Assembly (NCBI GenBank): GCA_019186985.1
Contig: JABARQ010000015.1
Location: 346,411-410,410, forward strand
Reading direction: 5' to 3'
Length of the DNA stretch: 64,000 nt
Source: Prosthecobacter sp.
Lineage (GTDB): Bacteria > Verrucomicrobiota > Verrucomicrobiia > Verrucomicrobiales > Verrucomicrobiaceae
The first letter of the stretch is position 1; every line of letters starts with the position of its first letter. Below the pieces are notes generated by a model. That model was not told the origin of the DNA and ran no database searches. It saw only the letters and a list, made by a program, of their open reading frames with translations. The translations under genes were made by a program, and so were the position numbers. This document shows positions 25,429 through 33,750 of the stretch, in pieces.

Positions 25429-27411
25429 ATGAAAACCCGCTTCATTCTTCACGGCCTTGGCGGGATTGCTCTCGCCACCAGCGGATTGCACGCCCAGCCC
25501 GCACCCCGCATCGGCTTCGTCTATCCCGCCGGCGGGCAGATCAGCACCACTGTCGAGGTCATCGTCGGTGGGCAGTATCTCGATGAAAACACCGAGGTCA
25601 TCTTCTCCGGCGAGGGTGTGACGGGAAAATGCCTCGTTCATGACAAAATCCCCTCCGCCCAGGTCGTGGACGACTACCGCGACCGCCTGCGCGAGGTGCA
25701 GCAAAAGCTGCGCGATGGCCGCCGCGCCGGCGAGGTGCCTGCGGACCAAAAACTCGCCTACATCCGCAAGCTTTTGAGCGAATCCGACCTCTCCGAGCAA
25801 AAGCTGCGCGTCATGGTCGAGTACGACCGCCGCCGCAATGACCCGAAGCAGCAGCTCAACAACCAGATCGGCGAAACCGCACGACTGCGCATCACCATCG
25901 CCGAGACTGCGGAGCCCGGCACACGCCATTTGCGCCTGCGCACACCTTCAGGCCTCAGCAATCCCATGCGCTTCGTCATCGGCCAGCTTCCCGAGGTACT
26001 TGAGGCCGAGCCTCAACGTGAGTTTGACCTCGAAAAATATCGTGGCGGCATGGACTCGATGAAGCAGGAAAAAGTGCCCACGCCCACCGCCCGGCTGCCC
26101 GTCACACTCAATGGCCGTATCATGCCCGGCGAGGTGGATGAGTTCACCTTCGAGGCAAGAAAAGACGAGCGTGTCGTCATCGCCATGCACGCACGCAGTT
26201 TGATCCCCTACCTTGCCGATGCTGTTCCGGGCTGGTTTCAGAGCGTGGTGAGCCTGCACAATGCCGATGGCTACGAGGTCGGGTATGCCGATGGCTACCG
26301 CTTTGACCCTGACCCCGTGCTTTTCTACAAAATCCCCGCCGACGGCCTCTACCGCATCCGCGTGCATGACTCGATCTACCGCGGTCGTGACGATTTTGTG
26401 TACCGCATCCATGTGGGTCAGATTCCCTTCCTCACGGGCATTTCGCCGCTCGGAGCAACGGCGGGCGAAAAAGTCGAGATCACCTTCCAGGGCGGAAATC
26501 TCGGCTCCGACTTTAAACAGAGCTACGAAGCCCCGAAAGAGCCAGGAATCGTGCTTTTGCATGCCAAAGCCGGCGGACAGCGCTCCAACGCGATTCCCTT
26601 CCAGATCGACAACGTGCCGCAGGAGCGCGAACGCGAGCCGAACAACACGCTCGGCACCGCGCAGATGCTGGAACCACCAATGATCGTCAATGGTGTCATC
26701 GAAAGCACCGGCGAGGCCGATTTCTACCGCGTGAAGGCCAATGGTGGGCGCGAGATGATCTTTGAGATCTTCGCGCGGCGGCTTGGCTCGCCCGTGGATG
26801 CCTCCCTCACTGTCTTTGACCAGAATGGGAAACAGGTGGCCTTCAATGACGACCATGAGGACCTCGGTAGCGGCCTCACCACGCATCATGCCGACTCCCG
26901 CATCAGCATGAAGATGCCTCCCGGCGGCAGCGCCTTCATCCGAGTCACCGACACGCAGGGTCAGAGCGGCCCGACCAATGCCTACCGGCTCAAAGTGCGT
27001 GCCGCAGACCCCGCGTTCGCGCTGCGTGTGACGCCCTCCTCCCTGAACGCCAAGCCCGGCGGTGCCGCCCGCCTCACCGTGCATGCACTGCGGGATGGCG
27101 GCTTCACCGGACCGATCATACTCACACTCAAAGATGCGCCATCAGGCTTTGCCATGCATAATGCCACCATCCCCGAAGGCCAGGACAAGGCGGATGTCTC
27201 CATTGCCGTGCCATCCGGCACCGATCTCGAAAGACCCATCGTTCTCACTGTCGTCGGAAGCGGTGGCGAGTCACCCAACACCTTTGTAGCCACCGCCGTG
27301 CCCGCCGAGGACATGATGCAGGCCTTCATCTACCGCCATCTCGTGCCGGTGGACGCGCTGCTCGTCGATGTCCGCACCCCACCGCCACCACCGGAGAAGC
27401 CCACACCTTGA
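25429..27411 (+). CDS. PPC-domain secreted protein, cassette A
   Basis: 660 aa from the ATG at 25429, nine bases after the DUF1501 stop. A signal peptide is followed by an IPT-like beta domain (RIGFVYPAGGQISTTVEVIVGG). Two bacterial pre-peptidase C-terminal (PPC) domains follow: around residue 240 (MPGEVDEFTFEARKDERVVIAMHARS) and around residue 425 (STGEADFYRVKANGGREMIFEIFARR, FNDDHEDL). The C-terminus ends VPAEDMMQAFIYRHLVPVD. Probably an extracytoplasmic binding or scaffold protein for its DUF1501/DUF1549 partners. The paralogue in cassette B keeps the same order of domains. Confidence 0.85.
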   Translation: MKTRFILHGLGGIALATSGLHAQPAPRIGFVYPAGGQISTTVEVIVGGQYLDENTEVIFSGEGVTGKCLVHDKIPSAQVVDDYRDRLREVQQKLRDGRRAGEVPADQKLAYIRKLLSESDLSEQKLRVMVEYDRRRNDPKQQLNNQIGETARLRITIAETAEPGTRHLRLRTPSGLSNPMRFVIGQLPEVLEAEPQREFDLEKYRGGMDSMKQEKVPTPTARLPVTLNGRIMPGEVDEFTFEARKDERVVIAMHARSLIPYLADAVPGWFQSVVSLHNADGYEVGYADGYRFDPDPVLFYKIPADGLYRIRVHDSIYRGRDDFVYRIHVGQIPFLTGISPLGATAGEKVEITFQGGNLGSDFKQSYEAPKEPGIVLLHAKAGGQRSNAIPFQIDNVPQEREREPNNTLGTAQMLEPPMIVNGVIESTGEADFYRVKANGGREMIFEIFARRLGSPVDASLTVFDQNGKQVAFNDDHEDLGSGLTTHHADSRISMKMPPGGSAFIRVTDTQGQSGPTNAYRLKVRAADPAFALRVTPSSLNAKPGGAARLTVHALRDGGFTGPIILTLKDAPSGFAMHNATIPEGQDKADVSIAVPSGTDLERPIVLTVVGSGGESPNTFVATAVPAEDMMQAFIYRHLVPVDALLVDVRTPPPPPEKPTP

Positions 27412-27442
27412 TTTGAATCCCATCAACAACCCCGACACGATC

Positions 27443-27742
27443 ATGAAGCGCTGCATCACCCTCCTGAAGTTCACCGAGAAAGGTTCCGCCCACATCAAAG
27501 AATCCACCTCACGCGCCCACGCCTTTGACGCGCTCGCCGAAAAGTCCGGCGTGAAGGTCGAAGGCCAGTTCTGGACCATCGGCCACTACGACGGTGCGCT
27601 CGTCCTCGCCGCTGACAGCGAAGCCAAAATCCTCCACCTCCTGGCCTCCCTCGCCGCCCTCGGCAACGTGCGGACAGAAACGCTGCAAGCCTTCACCGAC
27701 AAGGAGTTCGTGCTCCGTCCCCCTCTTGGATTGGACAGGTGA
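27443..27742 (+). CDS. GYD-domain protein, last codons replaced by an IS insertion
   Basis: 99 aa as it stands. Residues 1-89 read as a complete GYD-family protein (MKRCITLLKFTEKGSAHIKE, FWTIGHYDGALVLAA, GNVRTETLQAF). From 27711 the frame runs into the IS element and adds about ten foreign residues before a TGA at 27740. Joining the left flank to the sequence after the right-hand TTCG repeat restores an in-frame tail DAILKA and stop, giving 95 aa. GYD proteins are small alpha/beta-barrel proteins of unclear function. This would be the fifth gene of cassette A. Confidence 0.75.
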   Translation: MKRCITLLKFTEKGSAHIKESTSRAHAFDALAEKSGVKVEGQFWTIGHYDGALVLAADSEAKILHLLASLAALGNVRTETLQAFTDKEFVLRPPLGLDR

Positions 27743-27783
27743 TAAGCTCTCCGAACTGATCCAAGATCAGGCACAGATCCACC

Positions 27784-27874
27784 CCGCGCAGAAGCTCTGT
27801 GAAGGCGCAGCGCAGGTCTCGTCGAGCGTAGCGAGACGTGGCCGCAGCGTAGCCGTAACAGAGCTTCTGCGCGG
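27784..27874. repeat. 17-bp perfect inverted repeat in the IS leader
   Basis: Bases 27784-27800 and 27858-27874 are perfectly complementary over 17 positions (arm begins CCGCGCAGAAG). They enclose a 57-base loop that itself contains a GTCTCG/CGAGAC stem. It lies between the IS left end and orfA, so transcripts entering from outside would fold here. That could damp transposase expression from external promoters, as described for other insertion sequences. Confidence 0.55.
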
Positions 27875-27933
27875 TCGCCGCCCCCTCCCCCTCCCACTTG
27901 TCGCTGTTCACCCTCAACCCGGAGCCTTCTGCC

Positions 27934-28302
27934 ATGAGTAAGCCCAAAGCCGCCATCACTTCACCTGCCGTCGAGATCGAAACCGATGCCGACAGTCCGC
28001 AACGCTGGACCGCGAAGCGCAAGGCCGCCCTCGTCATCGACATCCTCCAAGGCAAGACCACCGCCGCGGAGGCTGCTCGCCAGCACGCGCTGACTCTCGC
28101 CGAGGTCGAGCAGTGGAAGGAGGACTTCATCACCCAGGGCACCGAGGCCCTGCGCAGTCATCCGCGCGACCTCGCCCAGCAGTTCGAGGCTCGCGAGAAG
28201 ACCCTGCTGGCCAAGGTCGGCGAGCTCACCCTGCATGTGGACGTTTTAAAAAAAGCTCATCGCTACTTGGGCAAGGACTTGCCGGAAGGGATCTCGTGGT
28301 AG
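27934..28302 (+). CDS. IS3-family transposase OrfA
   Basis: A 122-aa HTH protein (RWTAKRKAALVIDILQGKTTAAEAARQHALTLAEVEQWKEDF) with a leucine-rich tail. The start is the ATG at 27934. At the end, GTTTTAAAAAAAG (A7 at 28248-28254) is a typical -1 slippery site; slippage moves ribosomes into orfB to make the OrfAB transposase. Confidence 0.85.
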   Translation: MSKPKAAITSPAVEIETDADSPQRWTAKRKAALVIDILQGKTTAAEAARQHALTLAEVEQWKEDFITQGTEALRSHPRDLAQQFEAREKTLLAKVGELTLHVDVLKKAHRYLGKDLPEGISW

Positions 28303-28304
28303 CC

Positions 28305-29165
28305 ATGCAAAACCAACTTCTCCAATCGGGATCCCCGCCAGTGTCTGTCAGCGTGCTGTGCCGTCTCCTCGGCGTGGCACGCTCCACCACCTATTACCAG
28401 CCGCATGGACGCCACCTCGAACCGCGGTGCGATCCCGCGTGCGTCGAGGCCATCCGTGCGGTGATCGAGGCTCATCCCACCTATGGCGTGCGCATGACTC
28501 ATGCCCGTCTCACCAAAGGCCAGGGCATGATCGTCAACCGCAAGAAGGTCCACCGCATCATGCGCCTGCACCGCTGGACATGCAGGCAGCGCCGCATCGG
28601 CCGCCGTCCGCGTGTGCAGCACCTCAAATCCATCGCCGCAGCCCCCAACCAGCGTTGGGCCACCGACATCGCCACCGTGGACTGCGGGCGCGACGGCTGG
28701 TGCGCCTTCGTGCCGGTCGTCGACTGCTGCTCGCGTGAAGTCCTCGGCTGGGATCTGGCGCACACCGCCCGAGCCAAGACCGCCGAGCGTGCGCTGGAAG
28801 AGGCCCTGCTGCACCGCTTCGGCACCACTCGAGGCGCTCCATCAGGACTCACCTTGCGCCACGATAACGGCCTTGTCTTCGGCTCACGAGCCTACCGCGC
28901 CCTCGTGCGTGACTACGGCCTCACGCAGGAATACATCGCTCCCTACACGCCCGAGCAAAACGGCCTGTGCGAGCGCTTCATCCGCACCTTCAAAGAGGAA
29001 TGCGCCTGGCAGCACCGCTTTGACAACCTCACCGCCGCACGCGCGACGGTCGCCAGATACATCGAACACTACAACACCCAACGCACCCACTCCGCCCTCA
29101 AATACAACACCCCACGCCAAACCTACCTCACCCTATGCAACCCACCCCATCAACAAGCCGCCTGA
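28305..29165 (+). CDS. IS3-family transposase OrfB (DDE integrase domain)
   Basis: 286 aa from the ATG at 28305; the frame is open further upstream to receive the OrfAB frameshift product. The HTH_21-like region contains YGVRMTHARL. The rve catalytic core carries the DDE triad in WATDIATVD, LRHDNGLVF and PEQNGLCERFIRTFKEECA. The frame looks intact, so the element may be active. Confidence 0.88.
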   Translation: MQNQLLQSGSPPVSVSVLCRLLGVARSTTYYQPHGRHLEPRCDPACVEAIRAVIEAHPTYGVRMTHARLTKGQGMIVNRKKVHRIMRLHRWTCRQRRIGRRPRVQHLKSIAAAPNQRWATDIATVDCGRDGWCAFVPVVDCCSREVLGWDLAHTARAKTAERALEEALLHRFGTTRGAPSGLTLRHDNGLVFGSRAYRALVRDYGLTQEYIAPYTPEQNGLCERFIRTFKEECAWQHRFDNLTAARATVARYIEHYNTQRTHSALKYNTPRQTYLTLCNPPHQQAA

Positions 29166-29256
29166 ACAACACTGGCTCTTGTCCAACTTTGAGGGGAGCA
29201 CTACATTCGACGCCATCCTGAAGGCGTGATGCTTCATCAAGGCTGCCAACGCAGCT

Positions 29257-30567
29257 TCAGACGCCTCCATCGCCCATCGCCAGGGAGTCCTCTGGTGTGA
29301 TGGTTCTCGCACCGCTGGCGTCCTTGAGCTTGCGGCTGTGGATGTTGATCGTGATTTTGAGGAGCAGGGTGTAGATCATGAAGCCCAGCGCCCAGATGCC
29401 GGCGGTGATTTTCCATTCGGTGAGGCTGGGGCGGTATTCGACGATCTCGTGCAGGGTGCTGGGGATGAAGGCGGGAATGATCATGCCCATGCCTTTTTCG
29501 ATCCACAGACCCACGAAGGCGAGCAGGCAGGCTGTGTTCAGGAGCAAGGGACGGCGATTGATCCTTGGCTGCATGAAGAGGATCACTGCGACGACGGTGA
29601 ACACGATCGAGGTCCAGATCCACGGCACCAGCTCATGATAGCCGTGCAGGCCAAAGTAGAGATACTTCGCGGCGCCGGTGTGGCTGCCGCCGGTGTAGAA
29701 CTCGACGAAGATCTCGGAAACGACCATGAGCAGGCTGATGAGGATGGTGATGCGGACGATGCTCACGAGCGTGCGGATGGCTCCCTCACCAAACATGCGC
29801 CCGGTTTGCCAGCGGATGATCTGGATGGCGACGATGATGAAGGCGGGGCCGCTGACGAAGGCGCTGGCTAGGAAGCGCGGGGCGAGCAGCGCGGTGTTCC
29901 AGAAGGGCCGACCACCCAGTCCGCAGTAGAGGAAGGCGGTGACGGTGTGGATGCTGATGGCCCAAACGATGCTGAGGAACACAGCGGGCAAATACATCTT
30001 TGCCACGGGCGGCTGAGCGCGGAAGCGCTTATAGAGCAGGTAGCCGCAGATATAGACGTTGATGGCGAAATAGCCGTTCAGCACGATGACATCCCAGGTG
30101 AGCATGGAGACGGGAAAGTTGAACTTCCCGAGGCCGGGCATCATGTGCCAGAAGCGGTAGGGCCGACCGAGATCGCACACGACGAACATGATGCTCATGA
30201 TGATGGCGGCGATGGCGAGCAACTCGCCGATGATGACGATGTCGTGCATCTTTTCGTCATGATAAAGGTAGGCCGGGATGACCATCATGACGCCACCAGC
30301 GGCCAGGCCGACGAGGAAGGTGAAGTTTGCGATGTAGAGGCCCCAGGAGACGTGGTCACTCATGGCAGTGAGGGCCATGCCATCGCGCACCTGGACGGCC
30401 CAGGCGTTCGCGCCGACGAGGAAGACGGCGGTGAGCAGCGTCATCCACACATAAAACTTCCAGCCACCCTCGACGGACTGGCTGAAGGCGTTCCAGGCAA
30501 AGCGGAGATACTGCCGCCATTCGGGCACGGGCGTGGCGGGCACAGGGATGACGGCGGGATCACTCAT
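29257..30567 (-). CDS. nrfD: NrfD/PsrC-type quinol-interacting membrane subunit
   Basis: 436 aa from the ATG at 30567; longer upstream frames have no signal for a start. It is a multi-span membrane protein of the NrfD/PsrC family (about nine or ten hydrophobic helices, with GLYIANFTFLVGLAAGGVMM and DLGRPYRFWHMM). It would oxidise quinol and pass electrons to the adjacent ferredoxin subunit. Its start overlaps the stop of that gene by eight bases. It is the last gene of the nap operon, where NapC or NapH would normally be the quinol dehydrogenase. Confidence 0.85.
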   Translation of the reverse strand: MSDPAVIPVPATPVPEWRQYLRFAWNAFSQSVEGGWKFYVWMTLLTAVFLVGANAWAVQVRDGMALTAMSDHVSWGLYIANFTFLVGLAAGGVMMVIPAYLYHDEKMHDIVIIGELLAIAAIIMSIMFVVCDLGRPYRFWHMMPGLGKFNFPVSMLTWDVIVLNGYFAINVYICGYLLYKRFRAQPPVAKMYLPAVFLSIVWAISIHTVTAFLYCGLGGRPFWNTALLAPRFLASAFVSGPAFIIVAIQIIRWQTGRMFGEGAIRTLVSIVRITILISLLMVVSEIFVEFYTGGSHTGAAKYLYFGLHGYHELVPWIWTSIVFTVVAVILFMQPRINRRPLLLNTACLLAFVGLWIEKGMGMIIPAFIPSTLHEIVEYRPSLTEWKITAGIWALGFMIYTLLLKITINIHSRKLKDASGARTITPEDSLAMGDGGV

Positions 30568-31555
30568 CGAAGAAGTAGAAGAATTGAGGTTTGAGGCCGA
30601 GTTCCTCCTTGAGGACGAAGACGCGCTTGTTTTCGAGCACGTAGCGGACCTCGGAGGCGGGATCATTGAGATCACCAAAAACGCGGGCACCGGTGGGACA
30701 TGCCTCCAAACAGGCTGGCAGGCGGCCATTCCGCGTGCGGTGCAGGCAGAAGGTGCATTTCTCCATCACGCCCTGCGGACGGATGCGGTTGCTGAGGTAG
30801 CTTTGATCCGGATTGATCTCAGGGGCGGGGATTTGCGGCTTCTGCCAGTTGAAGCGGCGGGCGTGATACGGACACGCGGCCTCGCAGTAGCGGCAGCCGA
30901 TGCACCAGTTGTAATCGACGACAACGATGCCGTCTTTTTCCTTCCAAGTAGCCTCGACCGGGCAGACATCGACGCAGGGCGGATGCTCGCACTGCTGGCA
31001 CTGCACGGGCATGTAGTATTTGTCCGGCTGCGGCACGGGATGGTCGTAGTGGACGTTGCCTTTTTCGAAGTCCATCGAGCCTTTCGTCATCTCAAAGACG
31101 CGGATGTAGCTCTGGTGGGAGGGGCGGTCATGATTGTTCTCCAAATGGCATGCCTCGGCGCATTTGCGGCAGCCGTTGCAGATGGAAAGATTGAGCGCGT
31201 AACCAAATTTCACGCCTTCCTGCGGCTTAGGGTCGCTGATGGTCACATCGGCTCCGTATTGCTCTTTGGCCTCTTGGGTGAGGCGGGTGATGACGGTGGC
31301 GATTTCGTCTTTGCTGAGCTCCTTATAGTGCTTTTGCAGGAACTCATCCATCGAGGTTTCTTTGGTCAGCTCGGTGAGCGGCGCGAGCGCTTTGGCATAC
31401 GCGGCGACGCCGAGTGTGGCTCCGAGACCCTTCAGCACGGCGCGGCGGGTGGAGCCGTCATCGCCGGGAGGCGGCGATGCGTTGGTAGAACCTCCGGAGC
31501 AGGAGCAATTGCCGCCGCAGGGTGTTTTGGGTGATGCAGGTGCGGGATCGTTCAT
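30560..31555 (-). CDS. nrfC: NrfC-type 4Fe-4S ferredoxin subunit with Tat signal
   Basis: 331 aa. After an unusual Cys/Gly/Ser-rich N-terminus (PCGGNCSCSGG) comes a twin-arginine motif (TRRAVLKGLG, near residue 36). Four Fe-S cysteine groups follow: CNGCRKCAEAC, CQQCEHPPCVDVCP, CIGCRYCEAACPYHARRF and CTFCLHR...CLEACPTGA. This is the NrfC/PsrB/DmsB pattern of four [4Fe-4S] clusters. It would relay electrons from the NrfD-like quinol oxidase to the periplasmic cytochromes feeding NapA. Confidence 0.88.
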   Translation of the reverse strand: MNDPAPASPKTPCGGNCSCSGGSTNASPPPGDDGSTRRAVLKGLGATLGVAAYAKALAPLTELTKETSMDEFLQKHYKELSKDEIATVITRLTQEAKEQYGADVTISDPKPQEGVKFGYALNLSICNGCRKCAEACHLENNHDRPSHQSYIRVFEMTKGSMDFEKGNVHYDHPVPQPDKYYMPVQCQQCEHPPCVDVCPVEATWKEKDGIVVVDYNWCIGCRYCEAACPYHARRFNWQKPQIPAPEINPDQSYLSNRIRPQGVMEKCTFCLHRTRNGRLPACLEACPTGARVFGDLNDPASEVRYVLENKRVFVLKEELGLKPQFFYFFDE

Positions 31556-31558
31556 GGC

Positions 31559-32200
31559 TCAATGCTCTGCGGGGACGTTGGGAACGGAAATGCGGTCGCG
31601 TGGCGGCAGCACGGGTCTCACAAGGGGAAATTCAGGATGATGCGGGTCGTGGCAGTTGACGCAGTTGTTGCGCACGCGTGGACCTTTGCTGAGATCCCAG
31701 TGGCCGTTCATGCCGCCGTGGCTGCCGTGGAGGTAATCACGCATCGCCGTGCCGTGGCACTGGGCGCAGAGCGTCATCACATCGGGGAAGGCTACGCTGC
31801 GTCCATCGGCGAGATGGAGCGCGTCGTAGTCTTTCGCGTTGTGGCAGCTCAGGCAGGTTAGATTGCCGTGGGCGTAGCTGAGGCCGCGATGGGCCTGGAA
31901 AAGATCGTGCGCGGTGTTGCGCATGGTGTTCGGTGTGGTGGTGCTGTGGCAGGTGCTGCATGCGGCGGTGATGGCGCGGCCTTGCGCATCCTTCAGGCCG
32001 GTGTCGAGCCTCGGCGTGGGCGGGCCGGGTTTGATGGCCACGAGATGCTTCTCCGCTTTTGGCCGGCTCTTCATTACCGGAGCGGATTCAGCGGCGCCGA
32101 GATTTTTTTGCGCCCACACGACCGCGAGGCTGCAAAGCGTGGCGAAGCCCACGAGGGCAATCCACGCGAGGCTGGGGTGTTGTTTCAAAAGTCGGCTCAT
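31559..32200 (-). CDS. Membrane-anchored tetraheme cytochrome c
   Basis: 213 aa from the ATG at 32200. A single N-terminal membrane helix (SLAWIALVGFATLCSLAVVWA) precedes a periplasmic domain with four CxxCH motifs (CSTCH, CLSCH, CAQCH, CVNCH) and several extra histidines that could be distal ligands. It is probably an electron carrier between the NrfCD module and NapB/NapA. The start overlaps the stop of the preceding unknown gene, and nrfC begins three bases after its end. Confidence 0.85.
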   Translation of the reverse strand: MSRLLKQHPSLAWIALVGFATLCSLAVVWAQKNLGAAESAPVMKSRPKAEKHLVAIKPGPPTPRLDTGLKDAQGRAITAACSTCHSTTTPNTMRNTAHDLFQAHRGLSYAHGNLTCLSCHNAKDYDALHLADGRSVAFPDVMTLCAQCHGTAMRDYLHGSHGGMNGHWDLSKGPRVRNNCVNCHDPHHPEFPLVRPVLPPRDRISVPNVPAEH

Positions 32201-32523
32201 GAGGCGGAATCGAAGTGGTGCTGGATGCGCACGAGGCGGAACTGGCCGCCGGGCAGCGCCATGACGGTGTCCCACCAGTCGGCGTCCTGAAAACGATAGC
32301 GAAACTGCACGGCGCGTGCTCCGCCATCGAGCAGGAGACGGCGTCCGTCATCGAGCGTGACGGCTGCGTTTTCCGGCACATGGCCGGTGGCGGCATATTT
32401 CGGGATGATCTCAGTGATCTGGGCGCAGGCACCGATGTCGCGCAGCAGCCTCTCCAGCTCGGCGGCGTCGAATTGAGCCTGCTGCAGCTCGGGCAGCGGC
32501 GTTGTGGCGGTGGGGTCGCTCAT
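32197..32523 (-). CDS. Small protein of unknown function in the nap operon
   Basis: 108 aa from the ATG at 32523, with no signal peptide, cysteine motif or membrane segment. It has a helical first part (ELERLLRDIGACAQITEIIPKYA) and a beta-rich second part (VTLDDGRRLLLDGGARAVQFRYRF, DADWWDTVMALPGG). It overlaps both neighbours by four bases, so it is translated as part of the operon. I do not recognise the family. A cytoplasmic chaperone or assembly role is a guess. Confidence 0.65.
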   Translation of the reverse strand: MSDPTATTPLPELQQAQFDAAELERLLRDIGACAQITEIIPKYAATGHVPENAAVTLDDGRRLLLDGGARAVQFRYRFQDADWWDTVMALPGGQFRLVRIQHHFDSAS

Positions 32524-32867
32524 GCGGGCTGCGGGGTGAGGGTTGTTGGACGGCGCGGGAGCATGAGCACGGCATTGCGCGGCGCTGGACAGACGTCGTG
32601 ACAGACACCGCAGCCGGTGCAGACATCCGCCACGACCATCGGCATACCGCGATCTTTTGTCATCGCACCCGACACGGGGCAGCGCTCCACGCACACGGAG
32701 CAAAACGAGGTAAGTGCGATGCAAAACCGCCCCTGGATGATGGCAGTGCGCGGCGTCGCAGGTGTGGCCGATGCGGTGACTTCCACAGCACGCACCGGAA
32801 CCGCCTTCTTTTGAAAAGGCCGGCTGAGGGCGGTGAAGAAGCCCCGTCTGGACACAGATGCGCTCAT
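32520..32867 (-). CDS. NapF/NapG-like ferredoxin with Tat-like signal
   Basis: 115 aa. The N-terminus SVSRRGFFTALSRPF is a twin-arginine-like motif. Two cysteine groups suggest two [4Fe-4S] clusters: CSVCVERCPVSGAM (incomplete classical spacing, with an extra Cys earlier in FCIALTSFC) and CTGCGVCHDVCPAP. It is a shorter relative of NapF/NapG. It overlaps the genes on both sides by four bases. It may take part in cofactor loading of NapA or in electron transfer. Confidence 0.72.
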   Translation of the reverse strand: MSASVSRRGFFTALSRPFQKKAVPVRAVEVTASATPATPRTAIIQGRFCIALTSFCSVCVERCPVSGAMTKDRGMPMVVADVCTGCGVCHDVCPAPRNAVLMLPRRPTTLTPQPA

Positions 32868-33748
32868 GGTTTCGGCGGCGGGTTTGCGGGTGGTGTCGGC
32901 ACTGCGGCTGGTGCGGCGGCGGTGTCTGTTTTCTTCACCGCATCCAGCGGCGGTGCAGGCAAAAACTGGCGCTGGTCATTCGTGGCGGCGGGCACATGGC
33001 ACTGCGTGCAGCTCTGCCGCTCAGGATGCGGTGTGCGCAGGGCAAAGAGGCCCTTCGGACCATGACAGCTCATGCAATCACTGCGCATCAGTGTGCGATG
33101 CGGCACGGTGGGCGGCGCTCCGGGCCAGGCACGCGGGCCATTCGGCGGCGCTTCGGCTCCCTGGAAGGAGTTCTCCGTGAGCGCGACGGCAAAAGCAGCG
33201 GCATCCGCTGAGCTGAAAGCTCCACGCGAGGACACATGGCACTGCGTGCAACTGCCGCCGAAGGTCGGATGGCTGATCTTCGAGGCGAAACGGTCCTTCA
33301 CCTGCAAACCCTGCGCATGACAGGCCAGGCAGGCCGCCGAGGAGTCCTGCATGATGGGATGCGGCACGGTGGGCGGTGCTCCATCATAGGCGCGGCGGCT
33401 GGCGCGTGCCTGGAGCGCGGCCAGCTTCACCTCCATCGGCACGGGGGCGGCACCAGCAGGCGCTGCTGCCGCGGGCTGCTGGAAATCCACGAGTGAGTTC
33501 CGCCACTGCGCGTTCGGGCCGTCCCTCGACCAGTCCTGATCAATGTAGCGCACGGCCACGGGCACGTTCGTGGCCCCGGTGAGATCGCGATGCGTGTCAT
33601 GCTTCACCACGGCGACGGCGCGGGTCATGGCGATGGCGCTGTTCGTCTGCCGCAGGCCGACGAAGTAGCCGCTCACGGCGACAAGCGCGATGATGCCGCC
33701 GACGATGAGGCCGGACTCGATGCGCTTCGATTTCGGTTCGTCAGGCAT
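32864..33748 (-). CDS. NapB-like cytochrome c with two tandem diheme domains
   Basis: 294 aa from the ATG at 33748. An N-terminal membrane helix (GLIVGGIIALVAVSGYFVG) is followed by two similar NapB-type units. Unit 1 is GAPPTVPHPIMQDSSAACLACHAQG then SHPTFGGSCTQCH; unit 2 is GAPPTVPHRTLMRSDCMSCHGPKG then TPHPERQSCTQCH, about 85 residues later. That gives four hemes in place of the usual two. The Pro-rich C-terminus is low complexity. It lies two bases after napA and would be its electron donor. Confidence 0.82.
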   Translation of the reverse strand: MPDEPKSKRIESGLIVGGIIALVAVSGYFVGLRQTNSAIAMTRAVAVVKHDTHRDLTGATNVPVAVRYIDQDWSRDGPNAQWRNSLVDFQQPAAAAPAGAAPVPMEVKLAALQARASRRAYDGAPPTVPHPIMQDSSAACLACHAQGLQVKDRFASKISHPTFGGSCTQCHVSSRGAFSSADAAAFAVALTENSFQGAEAPPNGPRAWPGAPPTVPHRTLMRSDCMSCHGPKGLFALRTPHPERQSCTQCHVPAATNDQRQFLPAPPLDAVKKTDTAAAPAAVPTPPANPPPKP

Positions 33749-33750
33749 GA

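Larger units (their letters stand above)
27711..29205 (+). mobile_element. IS3-family insertion sequence, about 1.5 kb
   Basis: A 1,495-bp element with 5'-TG...CA-3' ends and imperfect terminal inverted repeats (shared CCCCTC and TTGGACA blocks; TTGGACA at 27731, TGTCCAA at 29180). It is flanked by a four-base direct repeat TTCG (27707-27710 and 29206-29209). It encodes orfA and orfB in the -1 frame, with an A7 slippery run at 28248-28254. Exact ends are my reading; the restored GYD frame after virtual removal supports them. Confidence 0.78.

Noticed and set aside
28248..28302. Apparent frameshift between the two IS open frames
   Set aside because: The A7 slippery run and the -1 offset are the normal programmed frameshift of IS3-family transposases, so this is not a mutation.
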